Origin: Cytophaga aurantiaca DSM 3654
Lineage (GTDB): Bacteria > Bacteroidota > Bacteroidia > Cytophagales > Cytophagaceae
Length of the DNA stretch: 36,231 nucleotides
Direction of reading: 5' to 3'
Assembly: GCF_000379725.1 (NCBI RefSeq)
Contig: NZ_KB903642.1
Span: forward strand, 1-36,231
Below are positions 8,060-16,866 of the stretch, in pieces (position 1 is the first letter of the stretch; each line of letters opens with the position of its first letter). The notes beneath the pieces were generated by a model, which was not told the origin of the DNA, searched no databases, and worked only from the letters and a program-made list of their open reading frames with translations. The position numbers were made by a program, and so were the translations under genes.

Positions 8060-8293
8060 ATGGAAATAGAAAAGATTAAAAATGAATTAGAAAATTCAGT
8101 AAAAAACTATTGTATTAAAAATAAAATACCTGATTCTGCATTAGTTAAATTAGGACATTCCGGATTTGTAATGAATATATTAAGTAGTAAAATAGATGAG
8201 TTGGAGATTACACCTGATTTACTCGAACATGTTAAAAATATCGTAATTGATATTCATTATAGGTTTGTTAATACAGATGAATTCGAAAAATAA
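8060..8293 (+). CDS. Small acidic hypothetical protein next to the RES gene
   Basis: A 77-aa product, rich in Glu, Lys and Ile, mostly predicted alpha-helical by eye (MEIEKIKNELENSVKNY...), without a signal peptide or DNA-binding motif that I can see. Codon use is AT-rich, like the RES gene 96 bp upstream. Its size and position make it a candidate neutralising partner (antitoxin or immunity protein), but nothing in its sequence proves that. It ends 28 bp before the DUF3052-like gene. Confidence 0.6.
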   Translation: MEIEKIKNELENSVKNYCIKNKIPDSALVKLGHSGFVMNILSSKIDELEITPDLLEHVKNIVIDIHYRFVNTDEFEK

Positions 8294-8321
8294 TTACAAA
8301 TTAATAGAGTTACGTATTAAC

Positions 8322-8705
8322 ATGAAATCCATCCTACCAAAGTTCAAATTCAAGGGCGAACCAACGGTAATAAATGCACCTGCAGATTTAAGTAAAGAGT
8401 TTATTGCAATGGGTTTTCCATCGGCTTTTGATAAAAAAGCAAAAAGCAAAGACACGCTTATTTTTGTCAATAATAAAAAAGAATACATCACTTTTATGAA
8501 TAAGAATCTTGATAAGATTGAGTCCGATAGTGTACTGTGGTTTGCCTATCCTAAAGGTACTTCAGGAATTAAGACAGATGTCAATAGAGATTCGTTATGG
8601 GCAATGGGAGAGGAGTATGGTATTACTTCTGTATCTGCTATTTCTATAAATGATGTATGGAGTGCGCTGCGTTTCAGACCGATCGATCGGGTTGGAAAGA
8701 AGTAA
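8322..8705 (+). CDS. DUF3052-like conserved hypothetical protein
   Basis: The ATG at 8322 gives a 127-aa protein opening MKSILPKFKFKGEP; the frame is open upstream to 8247, but that would overlap the preceding gene and has no conserved look. Recognisable features are VINAPADL near the N-terminus, DSVLWFAYPKGTS (about 70-82), and VWSALRFRP near the C-terminus. The pattern of hydrophobic strand, YPK, then WSALRF is shared with DUF3052-type proteins, which have no known function. Cytoplasmic, no signal peptide. Confidence 0.68.
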   Translation: MKSILPKFKFKGEPTVINAPADLSKEFIAMGFPSAFDKKAKSKDTLIFVNNKKEYITFMNKNLDKIESDSVLWFAYPKGTSGIKTDVNRDSLWAMGEEYGITSVSAISINDVWSALRFRPIDRVGKK

Positions 8706-8829
8706 GTATAATTCGATTCTTTGATTTTTAATGGCAAGGTTGTTGATTTATTTAGTTAGAACTATTCGTATATTCATGCAACTTTAAGAACAGCTAAAGT
8801 TCATCTTTGTATTTTAACTATTACCCCGA

Positions 8830-9282
8830 ATGAAAACATACATTGCTGTATTATTTTTTATAGGTTGCTTATTTTCTGCAACTGCACAGGATAAAAATGA
8901 TCTGTTGTACGAAGCGATCATTAAAAGCGATAAAGCTACTGTTGAATTCCAGCTTGCTGCCGGTGCCAGTCCCAATTATGTAAAAGAACTCTCTGCCTGG
9001 GCGCGCATAAGCATGCTCATTGCTGCAGTAGATCACAACAACATTGAAATTCTTAAAATGCTGTTGGATAAAAAAGCCAACGTGAGTTTCAGAGATGGAT
9101 TTAATACAACAGCCATCATATATGCTGCGTCAAACGGAGAATTTGAGATGGTCAAATTGTTGGTAGAGTATGGCGCAAATGTAAATGATAACGATGGTCA
9201 GGGAAACAGCGTACTGTCTGCTGCAAAAGAAAGTCAGAATGCTGATTTGATTGCGTTTGTTATATCGAAAGGCGCGAAGTAA
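8830..9282 (+). CDS. Secreted ankyrin-repeat protein
   Basis: A 150-aa product with a signal peptide (MKTYIAVLFFIGCLFSATAQ) followed by about four ankyrin repeats: LYEAIIKSDKATVEFQLAAGASPN, MLIAAVDHNN..ILKMLLDKKANV, AIIYAASNGEFEMVKLLVEYGANVN, and a C-terminal VLSAAKES..ADLIAFVISKGA. Ankyrin proteins bind partner proteins; exported short ones are common in Gram-negatives, for example near catalases, but no such partner is adjacent. Monocistronic: 124 bp upstream gap, and a strong terminator directly downstream. Confidence 0.85.
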   Translation: MKTYIAVLFFIGCLFSATAQDKNDLLYEAIIKSDKATVEFQLAAGASPNYVKELSAWARISMLIAAVDHNNIEILKMLLDKKANVSFRDGFNTTAIIYAASNGEFEMVKLLVEYGANVNDNDGQGNSVLSAAKESQNADLIAFVISKGAK

Positions 9283-9304
9283 AATTAAAAATATTTCTCA
9301 TTTC

Positions 9305-9341
9305 AACGCTCCAAGGGTTTTAAACCCTTGGAGCGTTTGTT
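9305..9341 (+). terminator. Rho-independent terminator after the ankyrin gene
   Basis: AACGCTCCAAGGGTTT (9305-9320) and AAACCCTTGGAGCGTT (9322-9337) are perfect reverse complements, forming a GC-rich stem with a tiny TTTA-type loop, followed by TTGTTTT. It lies 23 bp after the ankyrin stop codon. Confidence 0.8.
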
Positions 9342-9378
9342 TTAAGTCACGTTAGTGGTTCATTAGTCTAAACAAACA

Positions 9379-9449
9379 AGTCGTCGGACCACTGGAAAAA
9401 GTGGTCTGACGACTGTGGAGCAAAGTCCCCTTTAGGGGATTTAGGGGTA
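9379..9449. repeat. Dispersed inverted repeats between convergent genes
   Basis: AGTCGTCGGACCACT (9379-9393) pairs with AGTGGTCTGACGACT (9400-9414) with one mismatch and a 6-nt loop; this is the same GTGGTC core seen at 1497-1623. It is followed by a second short element, TCCCCTTTAGGGGA (9426-9439) within CAAAG...TTTAGGGGTA, a motif that I recall as a frequent intergenic repeat in Bacteroidota genomes. Both lie just 3' of the minus-strand WG gene. Confidence 0.7.
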
Positions 9450-9458
9450 CAAGAAAAG

Positions 9459-11459
9459 TTACTTCACATTTATATAATTCGCTTCGCCTTCTTCTGCAGT
9501 TAAAAATTCCTGGGTAGATGCATTGTATAAAATAGCATGGTATTTTATATGTAGTATTATTTTTTGACTGGAATCAATTACGCCTTGCAGATTATTTTCC
9601 GTTACTCTAAAAAGCGTTGGCGAAAATTCTTTTATGTTTTGATAACGCGGCGAAATGATTTCTTTCCCGTTTGCGTTTGCAATCCCTTTCAGTTTATTTT
9701 TTACCAATAAATAATTCCCACCTTTTGTTAGTGTGATGGAAGAATAGCCATCAGGGGTAAGAATTTTGCCGTTGCAATCCATTAAATAATGCACGCCCTT
9801 TTCACTTACTATACAGATCTTATTTCTAAATGTACTGATCGAATCGTAGTAAGGTTGTGCAACGAAGCTTTCATTTTTATCAATGATTCCCCACTTGCCA
9901 TTCAATTGCACCACTGCTACTTCATTTTCAAACGGACGAATAACCTCATACTGCGGAGCAATACGGATCTTTCCCAGGTTGTCAATGCAGCCAAACCTTC
10001 CGTTAGCGTATTTCATAACAGCAAACTCATTGTAGAAGCCTTCTGTTGAAAGAATCTTCTTGTCTACGGAATATGTTGCTTTATTAACTTGTATAACCTT
10101 AATGATTTTGTCTTTTACAACACTAAATGTTTTAAGGCTATTGCCGATCTGTATATCTGAATAAATGGTTTGTAAAACCGTTTCGCCTCGTGTATTTATT
10201 AAACCGTATTTGTCGCCTTTTTTAATTTTTACAAACTCGGCATTGATCGGAATGATCTCAGTTTTTGAATCAATGTTGTAGGTATAGGTTTTGTCCTGAT
10301 GCGCATTCAGTTTTAACAACCCAATCGAGAATAAATAAACATCCTGATGATTGAATACAACATCGCCGGATTTATTTATTACAAGCTGCTGCCCAGTCTT
10401 TTCAACTCTGCACAATCCATTTTCAAAATCATCAACCCAATTGTATGTAAACGGAATAACAGTTTCTCCTTTTGTATTGATGAAGCCCCAAAGATCGGAT
10501 GTTGATTTTACAGCGATCAATCCATTTGAATACGCGTGATAGTCTGTTAACAGAGTTGGGTATAGCAACAGACCATTGAAATCGTAAAGCTTCCAATGCA
10601 TCGCTTTTCCATTGCCGATTCTAAGACCTGCATGGATACACGTAGAATCAATGTCTATAACATCATACGAAGGATCAATAAGCCAGGCATCACTGTTTAA
10701 TTTTTTTACACCCCAGCTGCCATCTTTTTTAACGGCAAATGCATCGCCTATAATGTCGTCGATGTCTTCGTAGGTGTTTTTTAAAACAATGATACCATCG
10801 GTAGTAATCAGGCCTTCCCAGCCGTTCATGCTGTAGTTTAACAAAGCAGACTTTGTAAACGATACCGAATCGTATTCGTATTGTTTTTTCACACTGCCAT
10901 CCGATGTGTGTAATTTCCAGCTGTTGTAACGTGTTCCTTTGATTTGTTTAGATGCAATAGATTCGATCTGTTTAAAATCAAAAGGAGCAAGTTGTGTGTT
11001 TGCATGATCGATCATGCCCCACTTACCATTTTTTTGCACAAAAATATGTTTACCCTTATTGGTGAATTTAAAATTATCGTACAGACAAGGGACTGTTAGT
11101 TTTATATCACTTGCATAGAAGCCCCACAAGCCAGCTGTATTTTGAACAGGAGTTAAATTAAATTGTGACGGAAGAATTTTTTTGTAGATCGCGGAAATAA
11201 GCATCTTACCTTTCAAATCGATCGTGCCTTGAAGATTATTGAGAATTACAACTGCCTGTCCGGAGCTGAAAGGCTCTGCAATGCCATCAAAGCGAGCAGA
11301 TATAATAACCTTTCCTGATTTGTCTTTGAATCCGAATTGAGACTTTCCGTTTATGTTTTCGCTATACGGAGTAAGCCCTTCATGGTACTGCTGTGTCTGA
11401 GCATGACCAATAAAAAAAATAGTAAGAAATAGAAATATGAATATAAAACGCAACATCAT
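9459..11459 (-). CDS. Exported WG-repeat protein (666 aa)
   Basis: Signal peptide MMLRFIFIFLFLTIFFIGHAQ, then about a dozen WG (KWG-type) repeats along the entire chain. Examples are GLWGFYASDIKL, GKWGMIDHANTQL, GSWGVKKLNSD, DLWGFINTKGETVIPFTYNWV, DKYGLINTRGETVLQTIYSDI, GRFGCIDNLGKIRIAPQYEVI and GKWGIIDKNESFVAQPYYDSI. Such repeats form beta-rich, probably propeller-like surfaces; no catalytic motif is visible and the function is unknown. The gene start overlaps the last base of the upstream WG gene (position 11459 shared), so the two are translationally coupled, and hemA lies further upstream on the same strand. Probably periplasmic or on the cell surface. Confidence 0.85.
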   Translation of the reverse strand: MMLRFIFIFLFLTIFFIGHAQTQQYHEGLTPYSENINGKSQFGFKDKSGKVIISARFDGIAEPFSSGQAVVILNNLQGTIDLKGKMLISAIYKKILPSQFNLTPVQNTAGLWGFYASDIKLTVPCLYDNFKFTNKGKHIFVQKNGKWGMIDHANTQLAPFDFKQIESIASKQIKGTRYNSWKLHTSDGSVKKQYEYDSVSFTKSALLNYSMNGWEGLITTDGIIVLKNTYEDIDDIIGDAFAVKKDGSWGVKKLNSDAWLIDPSYDVIDIDSTCIHAGLRIGNGKAMHWKLYDFNGLLLYPTLLTDYHAYSNGLIAVKSTSDLWGFINTKGETVIPFTYNWVDDFENGLCRVEKTGQQLVINKSGDVVFNHQDVYLFSIGLLKLNAHQDKTYTYNIDSKTEIIPINAEFVKIKKGDKYGLINTRGETVLQTIYSDIQIGNSLKTFSVVKDKIIKVIQVNKATYSVDKKILSTEGFYNEFAVMKYANGRFGCIDNLGKIRIAPQYEVIRPFENEVAVVQLNGKWGIIDKNESFVAQPYYDSISTFRNKICIVSEKGVHYLMDCNGKILTPDGYSSITLTKGGNYLLVKNKLKGIANANGKEIISPRYQNIKEFSPTLFRVTENNLQGVIDSSQKIILHIKYHAILYNASTQEFLTAEEGEANYINVK

Positions 11460-12970
11460 TAATCTTTATGAAGCATAAATAACAATCCCGACTGAGAAAT
11501 GTATTTCAATAAATAACAATCGTTTTCTTTGTCGTATATGAATTGATCGTATGTCGGCTGACAAAGTATGGTTCGGTCTTTGGCAATCAGACCGTATAAG
11601 AATTCTTTTTGAAATACATATACATCTGAATTTGCATCCAGAAGGAATTCATACATAGGTGGGATAAGTTCTTTTCCGTTATTATCACATAAGCCAACTA
11701 AGCCTTTATTGTATACATACCATTTACCGCTTGATGTTTGTTGTATGCTGTCAAATGTGATGGAATTTAAATTCTTACCTTCTTTTGAGGTGAACATCCA
11801 TCTTTTTCCATCATATACTGCAGCGGCACCGTTTACAAAAGGCATTGCAATGATGTAATAAGGTTGTACAGTAAGTTGTTCTCGTTTGGTTACATAACCC
11901 CACTTCTTTTTAAAGCGGATCGCAGCCATGCCATCATGCCACGCTGTTATCGTGTCGTATTGATGCGAAATCTTAACATTGCCAACGGTGTCACAGTATC
12001 CGTAGGCGCCGGCCTTTTTGTACATCAATAAATTATCGCTTTGATAATATGCAGAATCAAAATGCAGGAACGTTTTTAATGTATCGTACTTAAGACGAGT
12101 GATGTTTAGCTGAGTGGAATAATTTTCAGTTGCCAATACCGGCTTGCGTGAAGTATCTTTTGGTGTAAAGTTCCAACGATAGTAAGCACTGTCGTTTCGA
12201 AACAGGTTCCAACGACTGAATTCAGAAGAAGGTTTAATGGAATCGCAACGCAGACGACTGATAATTTTTTCTCCGGTATTTTTATAGATGTCCCATTCGT
12301 TATACAGCACTGCATTGTATGTCGAATCGTTTGATTGGATGAGTCGCTTAAAAGGACTTACAATAAAATCATTCGCCGACCTGTCGAACAGCATTTGTTC
12401 CGAAGCGCGGGAAGTAATAATAAATAAACTGTCGTAGTACGAATAGGTATCAAATGCCGGTGTTGTATGTCCGGTTTGGCTGTTGAAAAAAACGTGTGAT
12501 TGACCTGTGCGGACCACATAGACATTGTTCCCAATGTAGTCAATTGCAGAGGCCTTAAAATCTATGCTGGTTTTACTTGAAGCTTGATAGATAAAATAAT
12601 TGCATGCGTAGGTGCGACGGTTAACAATGTGTTTTCTGCAGATGAATTCATCGCGCGTGGTATAACGAATGGTATCGTATTCAAACGGTACAATAATTTT
12701 ATTTGCCTGTAACACACCGCTTCTTTTTTTCGGAATACCTGCAACGGTATCAACAATTGAAACGATGGAATAATATGCCGTAAGTTTTTTTTCTTTTAAC
12801 GCGCATTTAAAAAGCGAGTCAGATGTAAAATGAAAATAGTCGTAGTGGGGTGGAGGAACTTTAGATGAAGAACTAACAACGCGTACACGGCTTGTGTCTT
12901 GTTGAGCGAGAGAAACCTGAAACGCGGCAATGCATAAAAAAAATGTGAATATGAGCTTGCTCTTAATCAC
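11459..12970 (-). CDS. Exported WG-repeat protein (503 aa)
   Basis: I start this gene at GTG 12970, giving a signal peptide MIKSKLIFTFFLCIAAFQVSLAQ; a further upstream ATG (13009) would add 13 residues deep inside hemA and spoil the signal. The first half is diverged; the second half has clear WG repeats: GAYGYCDTVGNVKISHQYDTI, KKWGYVTKREQLTVQPYY, KGLVGLCDNNGKELIPPMYEF and LYGLIAKDRTILCQPTYDQF. The GTG overlaps the hemA stop by 8 bp and its own stop touches the start of the next WG gene, so hemA and the two WG genes read as one coupled transcript. Function unknown; likely a paralogue of the 666-aa neighbour. Confidence 0.83.
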   Translation of the reverse strand: MIKSKLIFTFFLCIAAFQVSLAQQDTSRVRVVSSSSKVPPPHYDYFHFTSDSLFKCALKEKKLTAYYSIVSIVDTVAGIPKKRSGVLQANKIIVPFEYDTIRYTTRDEFICRKHIVNRRTYACNYFIYQASSKTSIDFKASAIDYIGNNVYVVRTGQSHVFFNSQTGHTTPAFDTYSYYDSLFIITSRASEQMLFDRSANDFIVSPFKRLIQSNDSTYNAVLYNEWDIYKNTGEKIISRLRCDSIKPSSEFSRWNLFRNDSAYYRWNFTPKDTSRKPVLATENYSTQLNITRLKYDTLKTFLHFDSAYYQSDNLLMYKKAGAYGYCDTVGNVKISHQYDTITAWHDGMAAIRFKKKWGYVTKREQLTVQPYYIIAMPFVNGAAAVYDGKRWMFTSKEGKNLNSITFDSIQQTSSGKWYVYNKGLVGLCDNNGKELIPPMYEFLLDANSDVYVFQKEFLYGLIAKDRTILCQPTYDQFIYDKENDCYLLKYISQSGLLFMLHKD

Positions 12971-14240
12971 GAATCTGTTCGGGTTGTTTATCCAGATTAA
13001 ACATGTCATTCAACACATCGATCAATGTTTCAGCTTCACCACGTTTGCATGCAGCTTTTAATTGCAGCACGGGCAGCTTAATGATCTTTTGCATGATGCT
13101 TTTTGTGATCTCATCAATTTTTTTCGCTTCGTCATCGTTCAATTGTTTTACAAAACGTGCCAGCTCTTCTTTACGAATCTGTTCAAGCGCATTTTTCAAT
13201 TTGTTGATGGTTGGCGAAACTTCCATTTCTTTAGACCACTCATTGAATTCAACAATTGAATCCAGAATGATTTTACGAACATGCGGAATGGCATTCAATC
13301 TGTTTTCCAAGGCTTCGTTTGAACGATTCTGAATGTGATCGATGTCGTACACGATAACACCAGGCAATTCCTCAGCTTTTGGATCTACACTTCTTGGAAC
13401 AGATAGATCAATAAAATATTTATGAGAAAGAATAGAAAGTTTTTCTATTTCTTCTTTTGTAAACAACGGTTCTTCTTTTGCAACAGAACTAATTACCAGA
13501 TCTGCTTTGCTTACTGCATCCCAAAGCGTTTCAAACGGAACATGTTCAATGTTGCATTCTAGTGCCAGTGCTTCCGATTTAAGCGGACTGCGGTTGGTAA
13601 GCGTAATGTTTTTGAAAGAAGTATTTGATCTGAAATTGCGGCAAACGTCTGCGCCGATCTCACCCAAACCAACAATTAAGATATTTGCATTTGGTGTTGC
13701 GCTTAATAATTCTTCTGCCAACTCAACTGTAGCATACGATACCGATGCAGCTCCATCTCTGAAAGCTGTTTCCTGTACCACACGTTTGTTTGTAAAGAAG
13801 ATGGTGTGCATTAAGCGGTGTAAAAAAGGACCTGCAAGATTCAAGTCTGCACTCCACTGATATGCGTATTTCACCTGATTCACGATCTGCATATCGCCAA
13901 CAACCTGTGAATCCAGACCTATACCAACTTCAAACAAATGCAATACAGCATCTGCCTGCTCGTTGTATATTTCAAAATATTCTTTCTGATCAATTAAGGA
14001 AGCGATGTTTTTTTCTACCCCCAGCAACTTTATGATATCGTTGCTTAAATCTTCGTTGGAAGTGTAGTATATTTCGGTGCGGTTGCAAGTAGATAGAATC
14101 AGCAATTCAGTAGTCTCTGTAAAATCCCGGATCTTTTCCATCAGGCTTTTACATTCAGTTTCATTTAACGCTACACGCTCACGTATTTCGAGCGGGGCTT
14201 TTCTATATGTTAAACTAATGGATTTGAAATTCGAGATCAT
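12963..14240 (-). CDS. hemA: Glutamyl-tRNA reductase HemA
   Basis: Catalyses NADPH-dependent reduction of glutamyl-tRNA(Glu) to glutamate-1-semialdehyde, the first committed step of C5 tetrapyrrole (haem) synthesis. The 425-aa length is normal. Signatures: the catalytic Cys in LILSTCNRTEIY (C52), the GIGLDSQVVGDMQIVNQVK segment (usually ...GExQI..Q; here GD), the Rossmann loop VGLGEIGADVCRNF (about 195-208), and the C-terminal dimerisation helices with EELARF. It diverges from the histidine kinase gene, with starts 116 bp apart, and is followed with overlap by two WG-repeat genes, an uncommon hemA context. The ATG at 14240 gives the typical short N-terminus before SLTYRKAPLEIRE. Confidence 0.95.
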   Translation of the reverse strand: MISNFKSISLTYRKAPLEIRERVALNETECKSLMEKIRDFTETTELLILSTCNRTEIYYTSNEDLSNDIIKLLGVEKNIASLIDQKEYFEIYNEQADAVLHLFEVGIGLDSQVVGDMQIVNQVKYAYQWSADLNLAGPFLHRLMHTIFFTNKRVVQETAFRDGAASVSYATVELAEELLSATPNANILIVGLGEIGADVCRNFRSNTSFKNITLTNRSPLKSEALALECNIEHVPFETLWDAVSKADLVISSVAKEEPLFTKEEIEKLSILSHKYFIDLSVPRSVDPKAEELPGVIVYDIDHIQNRSNEALENRLNAIPHVRKIILDSIVEFNEWSKEMEVSPTINKLKNALEQIRKEELARFVKQLNDDEAKKIDEITKSIMQKIIKLPVLQLKAACKRGEAETLIDVLNDMFNLDKQPEQIRD

Positions 14241-14356
14241 ACGTACTGCTTCCTCAAAGGACTGTAAATTTACGCCTAAACACCGATTCTTAGAAGGTTC
14301 TTGTAATAAAATCAGTAATTTATAATCGTTACAAATAAGATATAGTTTTTGTTCCC

Positions 14357-15526
14357 ATGGACATATATAAATTAAACTTCAGAATTAAGCTCTCCATTGT
14401 TTTATTGGGAATTCTGGTTGTAGTTGGTTCATTGATCTATACGGATTATCTGGCAAAACGTCTGGTTGAACGTGAGCGGAAACTGATCGATTTGTATGCC
14501 AAAGCATTAGAAACCGCTGCAACGCAAGAGCCTAATGCGAATATGGCTTTCTTGTCTGAAAAAATTATCAATGCAAACACTTCAGTGCCAGTTATTCTGG
14601 CAGATGAAAAGGGTGAACCTTTGAGTTCTAAAAACATTGATTTTCCTGCTTCTATGAAGGTGAAAGACCAAACAGCTTTTTTAGAATCGGAAATCGAAAC
14701 CATGAAAGAACAGCACGAACCTATTCTGATCGAGTTTTATGGGATGAAGAACTTCATTTACTACAAAGATTCTCAAATCCTGACCATGTTGCGCTATTAC
14801 CCTTATATTCAATTATCTGCTATTTTATTTTTGTCATTAGCAGGCTATGTGGCCTTTAATTACAGCAGAAAAGCGGAGCAAAGCCGGGTATGGGTTGGTT
14901 TGGCAAAAGAAACCGCGCATCAATTGGGTACACCCTTGTCTTCTTTATTCGCCATCCGGGATTATTTCAGAGAAGAAGCACCGTTTAAGGATGACCCGAT
15001 GACGGAAGAGTTGGCAAAGGATATCGATCGATTGAATGTAATTACGGCGCGTTTTTCACAGATCGGATTGGAAGGGAAATTAAGCAGCGAAATTGTAGCC
15101 AATGTTATTGAAGAAAATATTGACTATTTAAAATCAAGAACATCTTCGTATGTAACCTATTCCATGAAGGACAATACAGACGGGGCTTCGGCAGTGATGA
15201 ATATTTCATTGATGGGCTGGGTGATCGAAAATATTTGTAAAAATGCAATCGATGCCATGGATGGAAGAGGCAGCATTGCGATTGATATTTCTGCGGTGAA
15301 AAATAAAATCTGTATAGATATTAAAGACTCAGGGAAAGGTATTCCAAAAAATAAGATCAAATCCATTTTTAAACCTGGTTTTACTACAAAGAAACGTGGC
15401 TGGGGATTAGGATTGACACTTGTCAAACGGATTATTGAAGAATATCATGGAGGAGAAATATATGTACTTCAAAGTGGAATTGAAAAGGGAACAACCTTTA
15501 GGATTGAATTGAAGAAGGAAGTATAG
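14357..15526 (+). CDS. Membrane sensor histidine kinase
   Basis: A 389-aa kinase: membrane helix 1 at about 11-29, periplasmic sensor segment of roughly 115 residues, helix 2 at about 149-168, then a HisKA-like dimerisation region with H188 in AKETAHQLGTPLS, and a HATPase_c domain. N-box WVIENICKNAIDAM (N296), G1 box DSGKGIP, F box FKPGFTTK and G2 box GWGLGLTL are all intact, so it should be active. The AHQLGTPLSSL H-box is characteristic of a Bacteroidota subgroup. No response regulator is adjacent, making it an orphan. It shares an upstream region with the divergent hemA, so joint regulation is possible. Confidence 0.92.
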   Translation: MDIYKLNFRIKLSIVLLGILVVVGSLIYTDYLAKRLVERERKLIDLYAKALETAATQEPNANMAFLSEKIINANTSVPVILADEKGEPLSSKNIDFPASMKVKDQTAFLESEIETMKEQHEPILIEFYGMKNFIYYKDSQILTMLRYYPYIQLSAILFLSLAGYVAFNYSRKAEQSRVWVGLAKETAHQLGTPLSSLFAIRDYFREEAPFKDDPMTEELAKDIDRLNVITARFSQIGLEGKLSSEIVANVIEENIDYLKSRTSSYVTYSMKDNTDGASAVMNISLMGWVIENICKNAIDAMDGRGSIAIDISAVKNKICIDIKDSGKGIPKNKIKSIFKPGFTTKKRGWGLGLTLVKRIIEEYHGGEIYVLQSGIEKGTTFRIELKKEV

Positions 15527-15527
15527 A

Positions 15528-15703
15528 GTACTTAGTACTAAGTACAGAGTATGTGTCTATCCTTAGAGTTAGCGAAGCGCTCTAAGGATTAGGCATCTGA
15601 CTCGTTTCCTAATCTCCGAAATCCGCCGTGGTTGTACCTTTTCGGCCAACCACATGTTGCTTTATGATGTTAAATTTTTCCATCCGTCACATTTATGTGA
15701 CGG
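15528..15703. repeat. Composite block of dispersed inverted repeats 3' of the kinase gene
   Basis: Four elements in series: a perfect 18-bp palindrome GTACTTAGTACTAAGTAC (15528-15545); a stem-loop ATCCTTAGAG/CTCTAAGGAT (15559-15568 with 15580-15589), whose sequence recurs at 25073-25103 in inverted orientation and in variant form at 24124-24164; a single arm CCGTGGTTGTACC...CCAACCAC (15626-15653), related to the perfect inverted repeat at 269-326; and CCGTCACA/TGTGACGG (15684-15691 with 15696-15703). The TGACTCGTTTC-TAATCT stretch between the second and third also recurs near 25022. No credible gene is present in 15527-15793; an ORF at 15628-15834 is just readable repeat. Confidence 0.75.
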
Positions 15704-15755
15704 CAATGAAAGCTAAGCCTTTCTCACAAAAAGAGCGGCTTAGCTTTCATTGCCG
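15701..15755. repeat. 19-bp perfect inverted repeat
   Basis: CGGCAATGAAAGCTAAGCC (15701-15719) is the exact reverse complement of 15737-15755, with a 17-nt loop. It overlaps the preceding small hairpin by three bases, so the two structures are mutually exclusive at their junction. It lies 3' of both convergent genes (kinase ending 15526, minus-strand gene ending 15794). There is no T-run, so it may be a repeat element or a Rho-independent-like barrier. Confidence 0.75.
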
Positions 15756-15793
15756 TTGTGCTTTAGCCAACGGTTTAAATGCTTATAATACCT

Positions 15794-16519
15794 CTATTTT
15801 TCATAAATACCCTCTATTTTTTTCTGAAGCTTGAGTACTTTCAATGAATCATGTTTAGATAATTTCTTCTGATTTGATACTGGAGGAACGGGTAGAGTTT
15901 CATTTTCAATAGGAGTAGTTGTTAATGTATCGTAGCTAATGGTATAATCAACCGCTGGTTCTTCTTTTATTTCATGCAAATAAGCATCGACTTTTTGGAT
16001 GCTTACAATTTCCCCATATACCCATTTGTTATTTACATAACCAACATCATAAATTTTTATTCTATAGAATTGAGATTTGTGTTTTAGTAAGATAAAGGAG
16101 TCCGTCAATTGATAATCAGGCCAGTTTTTTTTATTTGAAGCGAGTCTATAATCGATGTTTACATATTCTAACTTAGAAATATCGAGGCTATCATTCATTA
16201 TCCATGTTTGGATTTGTTCGAAATTGCGTTTTAATCGAGCATCGCAATGACTGATGTTATTATTTATTCTTTGGTCATTTATTTCCAACTTTTCTTCTTC
16301 AGATAAATAAATATTCGCCCTTAATTTTGTGTAATACGAATCCCATTCTTGCCTGCTTAATGAATAGGTTTTAAGATATAATGGTTCATTATTTTGTTTT
16401 ATAATTTCAACGAATTGCTTTCCAAATAATGTCGGATCTGGTATAGGCTCATTATAGATGAACGAAAAGCAAAACAATACTGAGCTCAGTAAGAAAATCA
16501 ACGTTAATTTTAATGTCAT
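15794..16519 (-). CDS. Hypothetical exported protein
   Basis: From ATG 16519 the product is 241 aa and begins with a signal or anchor segment (MTLKLTLIFLLSSVLFCFSF); the frame is open upstream to 16597, but that adds a second hydrophobic stretch. The mature part contains a helical region (about 40-100) with YSLSRQEWDSYY and a central beta-rich section (LTDSFILLKHKSQFYRIKIYDVGYVNNKWVYGEI), then a low-complexity Thr/Pro linker and a Lys-rich helical tail. No family recognised. AT-rich. The Cys near the signal end (VLFC) does not make a good lipobox. The upstream gap 16520-16943 holds no gene, only the atpD promoter region. Confidence 0.72.
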   Translation of the reverse strand: MTLKLTLIFLLSSVLFCFSFIYNEPIPDPTLFGKQFVEIIKQNNEPLYLKTYSLSRQEWDSYYTKLRANIYLSEEEKLEINDQRINNNISHCDARLKRNFEQIQTWIMNDSLDISKLEYVNIDYRLASNKKNWPDYQLTDSFILLKHKSQFYRIKIYDVGYVNNKWVYGEIVSIQKVDAYLHEIKEEPAVDYTISYDTLTTTPIENETLPVPPVSNQKKLSKHDSLKVLKLQKKIEGIYEK

Positions 16520-16866
16520 AGAGATTAGAGTTATTTTGAAAGATAAGAAACCCATTTTTAACAAGCCAAAATACCATAAAAGTGGTATGAAAATCACTTA
16601 ATTATGGTCTCCTGAAATATTAATAAAGTAATAATTGGATTGGTACTACTCAACTTATTTTAAAGTAGTTCAACCTGCTACAAATAATTCCTTTGAATTG
16701 AAAGGCAAAATTAAATTCCTGTTTTAGGTGTTTTTACGTAATTTCCATGCTGTTAAAAACTACGTAAATTAAATAGTGTTTCCATTCTGTTTAATCCTGT
16801 AAAAGTTCAAAAATTCATATTTACTACAGAAAGTTTTTCACGTTTCCCGAATATTATCTTTTACGA

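Noticed and set aside
12106-12756. Short minus-strand ORFs inside the 503-aa WG gene
   Set aside because: Out-of-frame shadows of a well-supported coding sequence with signal peptide and WG repeats.
15628-15834. 68-aa ORF 3' of the kinase gene
   Set aside because: It reads through three inverted-repeat elements and into the convergent gene; the sequence is explained by the repeats.
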